Part shown: positions 30,799-40,617 of the stretch, in pieces
Numbering within the stretch: position 1 is the first letter of the stretch
How the letters are laid out: each line of letters opens with the position of its first letter
Assembly (NCBI GenBank): GCA_009823505.1
Contig: VZQC01005718.1
Span: 928,514 to 992,513 of the forward strand
Length of the DNA stretch: 64,000 bases
Source: Rhizomys pruinosus
Lineage: Eukaryota; Chordata; Mammalia; Rodentia; Spalacidae
Direction of reading: 5' to 3'
Program-made: the position numbers and the translations under genes
Notes under the pieces: model-generated
The model's database searches: none
What the model was told of the DNA's origin: nothing
Seen by the model: only the letters and a program-made list of their open reading frames with translations

Positions 30799-31012
30799 GC
30801 TGGCCACACTGAGCCATCAGCACTGTCATCCTGGCACACTGAGCCATCAGCAGTGTCGTCCTGGCACACTGAGCCATCAGCACTGTTGTCCTGGCACACT
30901 GAGCCATCAGCACTGTCGTCCTGGCACATTGAGCCGTCAGCAGTGTTGTCCTGGCACACTGAGCCATCAGCACTGTCATCCTGGCACACTGAGCCATCAG
31001 CAGTGTGGTCCA
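30799..31012 (-). repeat. 30-bp minisatellite, ~7 copies
   Basis: Units of 'ctggcacactgagccatcag' + 'cactgtcgtc', differing at 'cag/cac' and 'tcatc/tcgtc/ttgtc'. Since 30 is a multiple of 3, frames stay open on both strands (30629-31015, 30756-31013, 30853-31137) and encode ten-residue repeats. I read these as by-products of the unit length, not as a gene. Confidence 0.97.
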
Positions 31013-31154
31013 CATCTGTTTTGCTTAAAATCTGTATAACAATAACTTTGGGATTGGCACATACAAATGTTCTCTATAAATTTCCTGTTGTACAGTATCA
31101 TCTTGTAGCATTCTCTTTTATCTGTAGGATGATTTAACTTAAGAAATTAAGTTT

Positions 31155-31326
31155 CCATGCTGGGCGTGGTGGCGCATGCCTTTAATCCTAGCACTTGGGA
31201 GGCAGAGGCAGGCGGATCTTTGTGAGTTCAAGGCCAGCCTGGTCTACAGAGTGAGTTCCAGGACAGCTGGGACTACAGGGAGACCGTGTCTTGAAAAGAC
31301 CAAAAAAAAAAAAAAAAGAAAAAAAA
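31155..31326 (+). repeat. B1 SINE with target-site duplication
   Basis: Complete B1 flanked by 'aagaaattaagttt' at 31141-31154 and 31327-31340, 14 of 14. Confidence 0.97.
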
Positions 31327-31340
31327 AAGAAATTAAGTTT

Positions 31341-32497
31341 GCTTCCCAAGTTAACGACATACAGTCCCCCAAAATAGCTTGGGTGAATCTGATGAAATCT
31401 GCACCTTGATTCCTACTTGTAGGTACATGTACTACAACTGCCTTTTTGAGACTCGTGTCAAAAAACAAAAACCTAAAATAAAAAGGGGGGATATGGATAA
31501 ATATGAAACCTTTTTGTCAAAAACTTTGCAATTCAAATCTTAAAACTAACTATGGGAAAAGATTTGTATGTTCCCACAGGTCAAAATGTCACCAACTTAA
31601 CAGCTGAGAAAAAAAAGACACAGCTTTGCATTGTGTAGGATGTACCAGGAAGTGCCAGCAGTAAGGTTGGCCTGTCTAAACATTGAAAGGAAGAAAAGCA
31701 TCAGACTGCTACAGGCATCAAACCCCTCTGTGGATCCTACTTATAACAACTATTTATAATGAGTCCTAATGAAACTTACCTTCTAGGTGCTGCAAAGTTT
31801 TTTTTTAATTAATTTTATTTCTTTCTGTATGTGTATGAATGTACTGTCTGCATGCAAGTCTGTGCACCAGTGTCATGCAATGCCGCGGAGGTCAGAAGAG
31901 GGCATCAGATTCCCCTGGAACTGGAGTTCTCCTGGAATTGGAGTTTCAGATGGTTCTCAGCCACCATGTGGGTGCTGGGGATCGAACCCGGGTCCTCTGC
32001 AAGAGCGGTCGGTGCTCTTAACCGCTAGGCCATCTCTCCAGCCCCCTGAAAAGTTTTAATATGAGAGATTTTCTTACCTCTCCTTCATAGAACAAGGAGG
32101 AATATGATTGATGAGGTCGTTCTCTAACCGTAAATTGGAGCCAACTGTCATAGAGATAATCTCTTATAAAACCGGTAAAACCGCCTTCTTTAATTGACTA
32201 ATAGACATAGGAACTGTGAAAAGGATTATTCTCTATTCAGAACCAAATAAGCTGTGCACTTAAGAAAAATATATTAATACAGGAGAGCTCTGATATCAGC
32301 AATGGATTATTCTACCAAGGAGATGTTGGCCAGAGGATCCAAGTCCCCCAAAAGGGAAAGGCTTCTTGCCTGTAAACTGGGATACCTGCAAGAAGAGAGG
32401 TGATAAGGCCTTGCTGTAGAAGACCTGATGTAAGCATGGGAAAGATGTATTGAGACCACACTTGCAAGTGCACAGTTGGTCTCCGGAATACCAGAGA
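31341..32497 (+). mobile_element. Possible remnant of an LTR retroelement
   Basis: A polypurine tract 'aataaaaaggggggatatgg' at about 31476-31495 resembles the priming tract that sits just before a 3' LTR. The sequence to its left is stop-poor in one frame; to its right a long AT-rich non-coding stretch runs on, interrupted by a B2. I cannot name the family, and no intact gene is present. The call rests mainly on the polypurine tract. Confidence 0.3.
31798..32044 (-). repeat. B2 SINE, young type
   Basis: Complete reverse B2, with 'gcggtcggtgctcttaaccg' and 'gccatctctccagcccc'. Confidence 0.95.
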
Positions 32498-32502
32498 GTG
32501 AC

Positions 32503-32861
32503 TGTATTAGTCACTTTTCTGTTGCTGTGCTAAAATACCATGACCAAGGAACTTATAAAAGGAAGAGTTTATTTGAGCTTACAATTGATGGTTCCAGGGA
32601 ATTAGAGTCCATTGTGGCGGGAGGCATGGCGGCTGGAGACTGGAGCAGCAAACCGAGGGTCATATCTTGCAATCAGCACAGGAAGCAGAGAGAGAGCAAC
32701 TGTAGACCATGAGGCTTGTTAAACTCACTAAGCCTGCCCCCAATAACATACTTCCTCTAGCACGGCCACACCTTCTAAGACCTCAAAAAACAGTGCCACC
32801 GACTGGAGACAAATGTCTAAATACTTACAGCCTATGGGGGACACTCATTCAAACCACCACA
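32503..32861 (-). mobile_element. Solo ERVL-MaLR LTR with 5-bp duplication
   Basis: A 359-base LTR bounded by 'tgtattagtc' and 'aaaccaccaca', flanked on both sides by GTGAC (32498-32502 and 32862-32866). Five-base duplications are the rule for ERVL/MaLR. It belongs to the same family as the plus-strand LTR at 49435-49798 ('tgtggtggtttgaatgagaa'). No internal region remains. Confidence 0.93.
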
Positions 32862-32866
32862 GTGAC

Positions 32867-33205
32867 CAAAGGCCACTAAACCAATAAAGCAAATATAGGT
32901 CTCCTAAATCAAGCAAGATTCCTCCATCAGCACCAGCTACACCTCACCTGCCTGGAAATACTGTGCAGCAGTGGCAGCCATATGCCTGTATATCCCAAAT
33001 ATAATTGACTATTGGCTGTCTCCTTGGAGGAATAACCCATGGCTGATGCCACAAGCTTACATCCTCTAGCGGTTAGGAGATGTTATAAGCCACAGTAAGA
33101 CCCTGTCATATATTACAGAAAAAATGTAATTCATAGATTAACAAACCATCCAAATATCTGTGTTTATACCAAAGTAACCTACCATAACAATTAGTACTGT
33201 TTAGG
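32867..33205. other. Single-copy or unrecognised repeat sequence
   Basis: Includes 'accaataaagcaaatatagg', an AATAAA polyadenylation motif that would fit an LTR remnant continuing across the inserted MaLR LTR. Confidence 0.3.
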
Positions 33206-33207
33206 GG

Positions 33208-33376
33208 CTGGAGAGATGGCTCGGTGTTTAAGAGTGCTGTCTGTTCTTGCAGAGGTCCTGGGTTCAATTCCCAGCACCCACAGGGCAGCCATGTAAGCTG
33301 GGCATGGTGGCACGTGCCTTTAATCCTAGCACTTGGGAGGCAGAGGAAGGAAGATCTCTGTGAGTTCAAGGCCAGC
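33208..33376 (+). repeat. B2 head joined to a B1 fragment
   Basis: B2 'ggggctggagagatggctcg' to 'cagcacccacagggcagcca', then B1 'gctgggcatggtggcacgtg' to 'ccagcctggtctgg'. Similar to the chimeric SINEs elsewhere but with a different joint, and the B1 is 3'-truncated. Confidence 0.8.
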
Positions 33377-33746
33377 CTGGTCTGGTAGAATGTAAGGGCT
33401 GTGATTGGGGTGAATGGTGAGACTACAGCAATATAGCCTGGACACTTATTTGATCAACTTGATTGAACATACAAGCTCCCCAGCTGGATGGTGGGACCCT
33501 TGGGCTGTGCGGGTTTGGGCACAACTGCTTGCAAATTGGTTTTACATGAAGGATGCTTGTACTCATAAATTATTACTTATTGTTAAAAAATGAGAAAAAA
33601 TAAAGTAATAGAAAAAAATGGATCAGAAGAAAGAAAAGAACAAAGCTTTCTTTCTATGCATCATCTAGAAAAAAAAGGAAGTTGGAGGAAAGTTTGGGGG
33701 AACCCCCCAGAATGGGTTCTTTTAAAAACATTATTTTTTTTTAATT

Positions 33747-33750
<4 letters not shown>
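33377..33750. other. Single-copy sequence, no gene seen
   Basis: AT-rich, with A-rich stretches at 33590-33700. Confidence 0.4.

Positions 33751-33780
<30 letters not shown>
33751..33780. repeat. (GT)n microsatellite
   Basis: About 15 GT units. Confidence 0.97.
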
Positions 33781-33782
<2 letters not shown>

Positions 33783-33885
33783 CCCCAGCTGACCTGGAGC
33801 TTGCTATGTAGACCAGGCTGGCCTTGAACTCATAGAGAACCTCTGCCTCCCAAGTCCTGGAATTAAAGGCATGTGCCTGTACATC
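33781..33885 (-). repeat. B1 SINE, truncated
   Basis: 'ggccccagctgacctggagc' to 'attaaaggcatgtgcctgta'; the tail part is replaced by the GT run. Confidence 0.85.
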
Positions 33886-34920
33886 AAAAGAAACAATCAA
33901 GGAAGTGAAGAGAAATCCCACAGAGTGGGAGGAAAACTTCACTGCAGAAACATCTGACAAAGCATTGATTTCCAGAATATATAAACTACTCAAAAAACAA
34001 AGAAGAAAGAAAACAAACGACCCACTCAATAGATGGGGCAAAGAGCTGAACAGAGACTTCACAAGTGAGGAATTAGAGATGGCTGAGAAACACCTCAAGA
34101 AGTGTTCAACATCACTAATCATTAAGGAAATGCAAATCAAAACCACTTTAAGATATCATCTTACTCCAATAAGACTGGCTAGGATCAAGAAAACAAATGA
34201 TACCAAGTGCTGGAGAGGTTGTGGGGAAAGGGGAACACTCATCCACTGCTGGTGGGAATGTAAACTCGTGCAGCCACTATGGAAAGCAGTGTGGAGAACC
34301 CTTGGAAGACTTGGAATGAACTTGCCACCCGACCCAGCCATACCACTCCTAGGCATGTACCCTGAAGACTTACCCCACCGCAGAGATACATGCACAGCCA
34401 TGTTTATTTCAGCTCTCTTCACAATAGCAAGGAGCTGGAACCAACCCAAATGCCCTTCAACTGACAAGTGGATAGAGAAAATGTGGTACATCTACACAAT
34501 GAAGTTCTATGCAGCAGTAAAGAAAGATGACATCATGAGCTTTGCAGGAAAATGGCTGGAGCTAGAAGACATCATGCTGAGTGAAATAACACAGTCCCAG
34601 AAAAACAAACGATGAATGGTATCCCTCATCTGTGGATGCTAGTGCCAATTACCTAGTTGTAAGTATTTCTTGTGCACGGCCCCTTGAGCTTTTGTCCAAG
34701 CAGTTGGGAGTGATGCATATTGGAAACAACAACAACAGAAAGGATTGCATCAAGGAACTAACTGAAACAGTGAACTTCTGCTCAAAACAGTCAAGTTCCA
34801 CATGGAGAATATCGAAAAAGACTGAGAAAGAGATGAAAAGCATGTTTGGCAGAATGCATGAGCTCTGGTGGGGTTGGGGGATAGGATGGGGGACACGGGT
34901 CTAGATTTGATAATCTTTTA
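33886..34920 (+). mobile_element. L1 LINE, ORF2 C-terminus and 3' UTR
   Basis: A frame of 236 codons (33905-34615, stop TGA) is still fully open and encodes the L1 ORF2p C-terminal region, with 'CSTSLIIKEMQIKTT', 'RYHLTPIRLARI', the cysteine/histidine motif 'CWRGCGERGTLIHCWWEC', 'DPAIPLLGMYP' and 'WYIYTMKFYAAVKKDDI'. The 3' UTR follows and ends with a G-rich tract (34863-34901). The element is 5'-truncated: endonuclease and reverse transcriptase are absent, so it cannot move itself. Confidence 0.95.
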
Positions 34921-34938
34921 GATTTGAACATATTTTAT

Positions 34939-34965
34939 AAAAGGCATGCATCACCACACCTGGCC
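34939..34965 (-). repeat. B1 head fragment
   Basis: 'aaggcatgcatcaccacacc' 'tggcc', the last ~27 bases of a reverse B1. Confidence 0.7.
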
Positions 34966-35305
34966 TATTATTTTTATGAGTGTATTGCCTGTATGTGTGT
35001 AAGTGCACCCATGTCATGCACTACCCACAGAGTCAGAAGGCATTGGATTCCCCTGGAACTGGAGTTCTCCTGGAATTGGGTTTTCTTTTTAAAAAAATTA
35101 ATCTATTATTTTTATGAGTGTATTGCCTGTATGTGTGTAAGTGCACCCATGTCATGCACTACCCACAGAGTCAGAAGGCATTGGATTCCCCTGGAACTGG
35201 AGTTATGGATGGTTGTTAACCACCACGTGGGTGCTGGGAATAGAGCTCAGGTCCTGTGAAAGAGCAGCCAGTGCTCTTAACCACTAAGCCTTCTCTTCAA
35301 CCCCT
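34966..35305 (-). repeat. B2 SINE with 138-bp internal tandem duplication
   Basis: The segment from 'tattatttttatgagtgtat' to 'cctggaactggagtt' occurs at 34966-35065 and again at 35104-35203 with almost no changes, offset 138 bases. The second copy continues to a complete B2 head ('gccttctcttcaacccc'). Confidence 0.92.
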
Positions 35306-36457
35306 AGAATGAGTTCTTTAACTGGCGAGGTATACAGAACTCCCCGGGGCTGATTCCTGGAGCCCCATTCAGATCGTGTCAGCCGTACGGCCTCCTGCTA
35401 GTAACACTGGGTCTAGATGCTTGTCCTCAGGGCCCCATATGGTACAGACCGCAAAATAAACTTACAAAGCATCCCCAAGAACGTGCTGAGCAGGTGTGAT
35501 CCACCCAACCAATCAGCCCTTAATCCTCTTTTGGTCCATTGGAGGGGAAAAGGGGGCTGTGGCTGCCAGCTGCTCACATCTGGGATTAACTGGAGTCCAA
35601 GGGGCACAAAACCCACAAGCCTTCCAACAGGAGTTCACCTACTACCTTCTGGTTGGGTCACAAGGTTCAGAATAAAGCATTGCTGTGCAAATGAGACGTA
35701 GGAGAGTGATTAGGGCCAGAAGAACCCAAGTTGAACTGTCTCCAGCCAGGACACCGAGAAGGACTCAGGTCCCCAAACCTCTACATCTGTGAGGTTTGGG
35801 GATGGGCTGGTGTTCCTGAGTTCTGGCACCCCGTTTCTCAGCTTTCCCTTAGCACAGCTGCAGTGGGCCTCAGCTATCACAGCGCATGGTCGCCTCCCCG
35901 GCAACAGCGCTGGCTGTTCCTTCTCTGCTCCTTGCGGCCCCCAGTTCTGCACAAGCTGACTCGACCGTCTCCAGTTTTCTGCAGGGACCAGGGACAGTCA
36001 CCTGCTTTCTAGCTCCCATGGCACATGTCCTACTGCCATCTCTGCCCTGCTGTCCTGCTGGAGTGTCTGAAACCTGGACACTTAGGGTGACCCCAGGCAA
36101 GGGTGGTCACATTGAAATTAGCCTGGAGCCCTCAGTGCTTTGACCCACTGAGGACAGATAGTTCAGCACAGGTACAGGTTTGTTAGCCACATAGCCTGGG
36201 GCTGGAATGCTATCAGAAGTCCTAATTTTGTGGTGCAAAGTGCTCTCCTCTGCCTGTCCTGTCCACCCTTGGGGGAGGGGATGCTCAGAGTGTGTTCTCC
36301 CTACCCCAACTGGTTGGATGAGAAGAAACATCAGACCTGAGCTGGACTAAAGAGCCAGTGGTGCTAAGACGTTGCCGTCCCTCCATGCCTGGACAAGCTG
36401 AGAAACTCTGAGGTCTGTGGACATCCTTTCCCTACCCTATGAATGCACACACTGCAC
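35306..36457. other. Single-copy region, no gene recognised
   Basis: About 1.15 kb of moderately GC-rich sequence without a recognised repeat. Overlapping frames on both strands (for example 35886-36143 plus, 35710-35952 minus) have no family I know. Confidence 0.45.
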
Positions 36458-36555
36458 ACTCCGCACTTGGGAGATGGATCCAGAAGGAATAGGAGGATTT
36501 CTAGGGAAGCCTTGGCTATGTGTGGAGTTCTAGGCAATCCTGGGCTATGCCTATC
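36458..36555 (+). repeat. Old B1 fragment
   Basis: 'cgcacttgggagatggatcc' and 'ccttggctatgtgtggagtt' follow the B1 order. Confidence 0.45.
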
Positions 36556-36845
36556 ACCTGGCATTTCCACACAGGACTGATGTCTGGAACTGGCTGGCCC
36601 CTCCTAGGATATGAATCCTGGGCATGTATTGCCTTGGTTTTGGCAGTGGCTGTCTGCCCAGGCTGTCTCTGTTGGGCCCCTACTACTTGCCCTATGGGCT
36701 GCATAGCCCTTTCCCAGGCAGTCTTCAGCTCTGCAGCCGCAGCCTTCTTTCTTTGGGTTCCCTCTTGCTTTAGTAAAACCCTAGTTGGTTTCTCTTCTCC
36801 GCATCTCAGAGGCCTGATGGGCACCATCGCATCGTGCACTTGCAT
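36516..36845 (-). CDS. Unidentified 110-codon open frame
   Basis: Minus-strand frame rich in Lys, Arg, Gln and Ala, with 'GTQRKKAAAAELKTAWERAM' predicted helical and a basic N-terminal third, as in a small RNA-binding or ribosomal-type protein. I do not recognise it. A processed-pseudogene fragment is possible. The plus strand is open over the same stretch and the last codons overlap an old B1, so coding status is uncertain. Confidence 0.15.
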   Translation of the reverse strand: MQVHDAMVPIRPLRCGEEKPTRVLLKQEGTQRKKAAAAELKTAWERAMQPIGQVVGAQQRQPGQTATAKTKAIHAQDSYPRRGQPVPDISPVWKCQVIGIAQDCLELHT

Positions 36846-36929
36846 TCTCTGAGAGGCCTGGACACATCCTCCTGAGGTGATTCCAGCAGGCTTCTATGAC
36901 TAGCAATCAAGGGTCTGTCTGAACCATTG

Positions 36930-37062
36930 TGAGGTGCATGCCTACAATTTCAGCACTAGCATTTGAGAGTCTGATGCAGATCATGAATTCAAGGCAATAC
37001 TTAGCTACATACTGAGCTAAAAGGCTAGCCTATAGGACATCAGATCCTGTTTCAAAAGGCAA
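36930..37062 (+). repeat. B1 SINE, old
   Basis: 'gtgaggtgcatgcctacaat' to 'gatcctgtttcaaaaggc'. Confidence 0.55.
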
Positions 37063-37149
37063 ACCCATAAAACAAGAGGGAGGGAGAGAGAGAGAGAATA
37101 TGTTGCCAGTGCTGCAGCGCTCCGTGTGTTGTACATGAATAACCTGGTC

Positions 37150-37235
37150 ATCCCTCATGACAAACCTGCAAATGAGGTAAGTGATCTTTACCTCATTTAC
37201 AGGTTAGTAGTAAAGAGTATCAGAGAGGCTGAGGC
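37150..37235 (-). repeat. MIR-like fragment
   Basis: 'tacctcatttacaggttagt' and 'agtatcagagaggctgaggc' recall the reverse MIR core. Confidence 0.4.
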
Positions 37236-37436
37236 TTAAGCAGTGGAGTTTTTAGGGAGTTTTCCAGGTGACTGAGGTAGAGTCAAGGCTGAGCAGGTGT
37301 GGTGCCTCAGAGAACTTCTTGTCTAGACCAGTGTCTCTGAACATGCAGGTAATTACCCTGATATTGGACACCATCAGGGGAAGCCACGAGAATGAAAACA
37401 AGGAGCTGGGACCCTGGAGACAAAGGATGAGTGGAA

Positions 37437-37700
37437 GGATGGATGGATGGATGGATGGTGGATGGATGGATGGTGGATGGGTGGATGGATAGATGGATGG
37501 ATGTGTGGATGGATAGATGGATGGATGGATGGATGGGTGGGTGGGTGGATGGATGGATGGGTGGGTGGATGGATGGATGGATGGATGGATGATGGGTGGA
37601 TGGGTGGATGGATGGATGGATGGATGGACGGATGGATGGACGGATGTGTGGGCGGATAGATGGATGGATGGATGGATGGATGAGTGGATGGCTGGATGAG
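37437..37700. repeat. (GGAT)n tetranucleotide satellite, ~264 bp
   Basis: GGAT/GGGT units with occasional GATA and GGAC variants. All frames through it stay open on both strands (37374-37745 minus and two plus frames) and encode histidine/proline/serine or tryptophan/glycine/methionine/aspartate repeats. These are by-products. Confidence 0.98.
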
Positions 37701-37781
37701 CTCAGAGTATTTTGTTTTGGAAAGCCTAGGTAACTTAATATACATTCATAAATAAATAATAAAAATATTTGTATCTAAGGT

Positions 37782-38018
37782 AGCACTGAGGTGGCTGAGG
37801 CAGGAGGATTGATACAAATTAAAGGTCAGCTTGGGCTACAGAATGAGAACCTAAAGGAGATTTCCTTGCTTCTTGGAGAGACTTACCTTTTTATTTTTGA
37901 CAGAGTCTCCCCATATAGAACTCACTATGTAGATCAGGCCGTTCTTTTTCTTATAGAGATCCACCTGCCTCTGCCTCCCAAGTGCTGGGATTGAAGCCGT
38001 GGGTCACCATGCCTGGCT
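37782..38018. repeat. Two B1 fragments
   Basis: Plus-strand remnant at 37782-37855 ('gaggtggctgaggcaggagg') and reverse B1 at 37890-38018 ('cacctgcctctgcctcccaa'). Confidence 0.7.
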
Positions 38019-38319
38019 CTACTTCTACTTTGGATGACTTTCTCACAGCAAGCTCAGTTGTGTTGTTTCCATTGAAGCTGTGAATGAAACAGGTAGAACA
38101 GGTGTGCTAGGCACTCTGATGATAGGAAAAAAGAAGCTCAGAGGCTGGCCAAAAAGAAAGAGGTCAGTACATAAGGCAGAGCTGAGTATGGGATGTTCAC
38201 AGTGGTCTGCAGAGAGCACAGATAACTTCATAGGCTCGGTAACTCACGAGAATGCCCAGAGCATCAGAGGACCCATTTTCAGATCACACAATCATTTTAG
38301 TAAATTTCTTTTCCTTTAT

Positions 38320-38540
38320 TATTATATTACATGGTCTCAGCTATCTCAGGCTAGCCTTGAACTCACTATGAAGCCCTACATAGCCAAGGACATCCCTGAA
38401 CTTCTGACCCTTCTTCCCTCTGCCTCCCTAGTGCTGGGATTACAGGCATGCACCACCACGCCCAGTTTTATTTGGTTCTGGTGCTTCATACATAGTAACT
38501 AGGCATATATTATACCAATCGAGCCACATTTCCAGCCCTC
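38320..38540 (-). repeat. B4 SINE (B1 + ID) in reverse
   Basis: Reverse B1 (38320-38466, ending 'gcaccaccacgcccag') followed by a reverse ID head ('aatcgagccacatttccagc'), the expected order for reverse B4. Confidence 0.7.
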
Positions 38541-38587
38541 ATTTTAATAAATTTCTAACCCAAATGTCTAGCTTTTTAAAAAGGCAT

Positions 38588-38628
38588 GGCATTGGGCATG
38601 GTGGCACACACCTTTAGTCCCAGCACCA
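38588..38628 (+). repeat. B1 5' fragment
   Basis: 'attgggcatggtggcacaca' 'cctttagtcccagcac', then lost. Confidence 0.8.
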
Positions 38629-39079
38629 GAGTTGATAACTGAACACTGGCTGTCAGTGATTCAGCGGAAGGTGGGCTCTACTCCCCCATCCTAAATTGAC
38701 CTATGTTGGAGACTTCTTATGGTCTGTCTCTGACCCAAAGCCAAGTGACAAGAAGGCTCTCACTGGTTGCCCTAGAGAGAAAAATTGTCCTACTTGGCTC
38801 CAAAATACAACGCAAGCTGCTCTGCCCTCTGAACTGCTGACATCTTTGCAGTTACTTTTTGTGCATTTGAATATCTGGCACCTTCTCCTAAAAGCTGGCT
38901 GTAAAACTTTCACCTGGTTTGAGTGATATAATCCTGGGGGAGATTCCAGTTCCGCTTCAAATGCCACAGAAATTCCTGCAATCTCTTTTAACAAGATACT
39001 TGATGAAGTTTTTAGAGCCCAGGTCATTTGGCCAGTCTTCAATCCTGAGAGCAAGACCCATCATAAAACAGAAATATTT
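38629..39079. other. Single-copy sequence, no gene seen
   Basis: 450 bases without a recognised repeat. Frames are open on both strands (38696-38926 plus, 38701-39054 minus). No family recognised. Confidence 0.4.
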
Positions 39080-39275
39080 CTGTGTAAGTGTGTGTGTGTG
39101 TACACACGTGTGTACACGTGTATGTGTGTGTACAGGTGTGTACACGTGTGTGCTCATGTGAAAGCCAGAGGTCAGCACAGCTGCTTCTGGCTTTTTACCT
39201 TGGAGTTTCGGATCTGCATTCGGGTCCTCGAGCTCTCAAGGCAAGCGCTTAAGGACTGAGCCATCTCCCCAATGC
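39080..39275 (-). repeat. B2-superfamily SINE with GT-rich part
   Basis: GT/ACAC-rich tail (39088-39155) and head 'ggactgagccatctccccaa'. Confidence 0.65.
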
Positions 39276-39375
39276 AAAAAGGGACATTCCTACATCAACA
39301 CTATTGTAGAGGAGACTAGCTGGGCTCGTACTACGTACACAGAGGTTGGTTCCTTCCTGTAAGAATTTGGAGTAG

Positions 39376-39590
39376 GGGCTAGAGACAGGGCTCAACGGTT
39401 AAGAGCACTGCTCTGGCAGAGGATTTGGGTTTGATTCCCAGCACCCACATGGTAGCTAAGAACTGTCCTTAACTCCAGTTCCAGGAGAATCCAATGCCCT
39501 CTTCTGACCTCCTCACTATTACACAACATGGATGCACCACATGCATGTAACACACTCATACCCATAAAATAAAAATAATAAAGAAAAAAG
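39376..39590 (+). repeat. B2 SINE
   Basis: 'ggggctagagacagggctca' to 'tacccataaaataaaaataa'. Confidence 0.92.
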
Positions 39591-39597
39591 TTTTGGG

Positions 39598-39906
39598 TAT
39601 TTTTTTGAGACAGGGTCTCCCCCTGTAGCCCCAGCTGGCCTGGAACTCACTCTGTAGACCAGGCTGGCCTTGAACTCCCAGAAATCTGCCTGCCTCTGCC
39701 TCCCGAGTGCTGAGACTAAAGGCATGAGCCTCCATGCCCGACGCATAAAAAAATTTTTTTTGGTCTATTCGAAACAGGGTCTCCCTGTAGTCCCAGCTGT
39801 CCTGGAATTTGCTCTGTAGACCATGACCTTGAACTCACAGAGATCCGCCTGCCTCTGCCTCTGCCTCCCAAGCCCAGGACTAAAGGCGTGCGCCACCACG
39901 CCCGGC
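39598..39906 (-). repeat. Two B1 SINEs in tandem
   Basis: Reverse B1s at 39598-39742 and 39755-39906; the second has a doubled 'cctctg' and ends 'gcgccaccacgcccggcc'. Confidence 0.94.
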
Positions 39907-39952
39907 CAAATAAAATATTTTAAAATAGAATTCAGAGCAATATATTAGTTGT

Positions 39953-40085
39953 GATGATACTTACTTGTAACTGTAATCGAGGTACTTTGGAGGAAGAGGC
40001 AGAAGGATCACAAGTTCAAGGTCACCCTTGGCTATAATGAGCTTGAGGCCAGCCTGGACTACAGGAGACTCCATCTCAAAAAGTA
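39953..40085 (+). repeat. B1 SINE, old
   Basis: 'aggtactttggaggaagagg' to 'ggagactccatctcaaaaag'. Confidence 0.6.
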
Positions 40086-40115
40086 ATAAAAAAAATTTTT
40101 TTAAAGGAAATGATA

Positions 40116-40190
40116 GCACGCACTGAGGACATAGTTCAGAGGCAGAATGCATTCCTGGCAGCTGTCTCTAGATCCATTCCCAACAATGAA
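40116..40190 (+). repeat. ID-type SINE fragment
   Basis: 'gaggacatagttcagaggca' 'gaatgc' and 'gatccattcccaacaatg'. Confidence 0.5.
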
Positions 40191-40193
40191 GTG

Positions 40194-40256
40194 GGGAGGA
40201 GGGGCAGCGAGGGGAGGGGGGGGGGAGGGAGGGAGAGAGAGAGAGAGAGAGACTGA
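40194..40256. repeat. GA/GGGA-rich tract
   Basis: GGGGAGG runs followed by about ten GA units. Confidence 0.95.
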
Positions 40257-40391
40257 GACACTGAGACACTGATTTTCTCACACATAAAGTTCTGGTTCCC
40301 TCGGGCTTCTGGGAACATGCATGCTCCAGAGGCCAGGTGGCCTATGACAAAAATAAGGTCCCCAAGGCAGAAAGAAGAGAGGAACATGTGT

Positions 40392-40617
40392 GCCCTCAGG
40401 GCCCATTGTGTAATTCACCACTCGGGCCCACCTTACAGGTGACAGGACTCAAGACCCAAATTCACTGTCACCTGTGTGACAGTTGTGTTACTACATTGTT
40501 CAACCCGCCCTCAGGGCCCGTTGTGTAATTCACCTCTCGCCCACCTTGCAGGTGACAGGACTCAAGACCCAAATTCACTGTCACCTGTGTGACAGTTATG
40601 TTACTACATTGTTCAAC
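40392..40617 (+). repeat. 115-bp tandem duplication
   Basis: Copies at 40392-40506 and 40507-40617 share 'gccctcagggccc', 'gtgacaggactcaagaccca', 'aattcactgtcacctgtgtg' and 'ttactacattgttcaac' with few changes. The source is single-copy DNA, not a SINE. Each copy contains the palindrome-like 'aggtgaca ... tgtcacct', a possible stem. Confidence 0.97.

Noticed and set aside
37374..37745. His/Pro/Ser-repeat and Trp/Gly/Met/Asp-repeat frames
   Set aside because: All are the (GGAT)n satellite; every frame on both strands is open.
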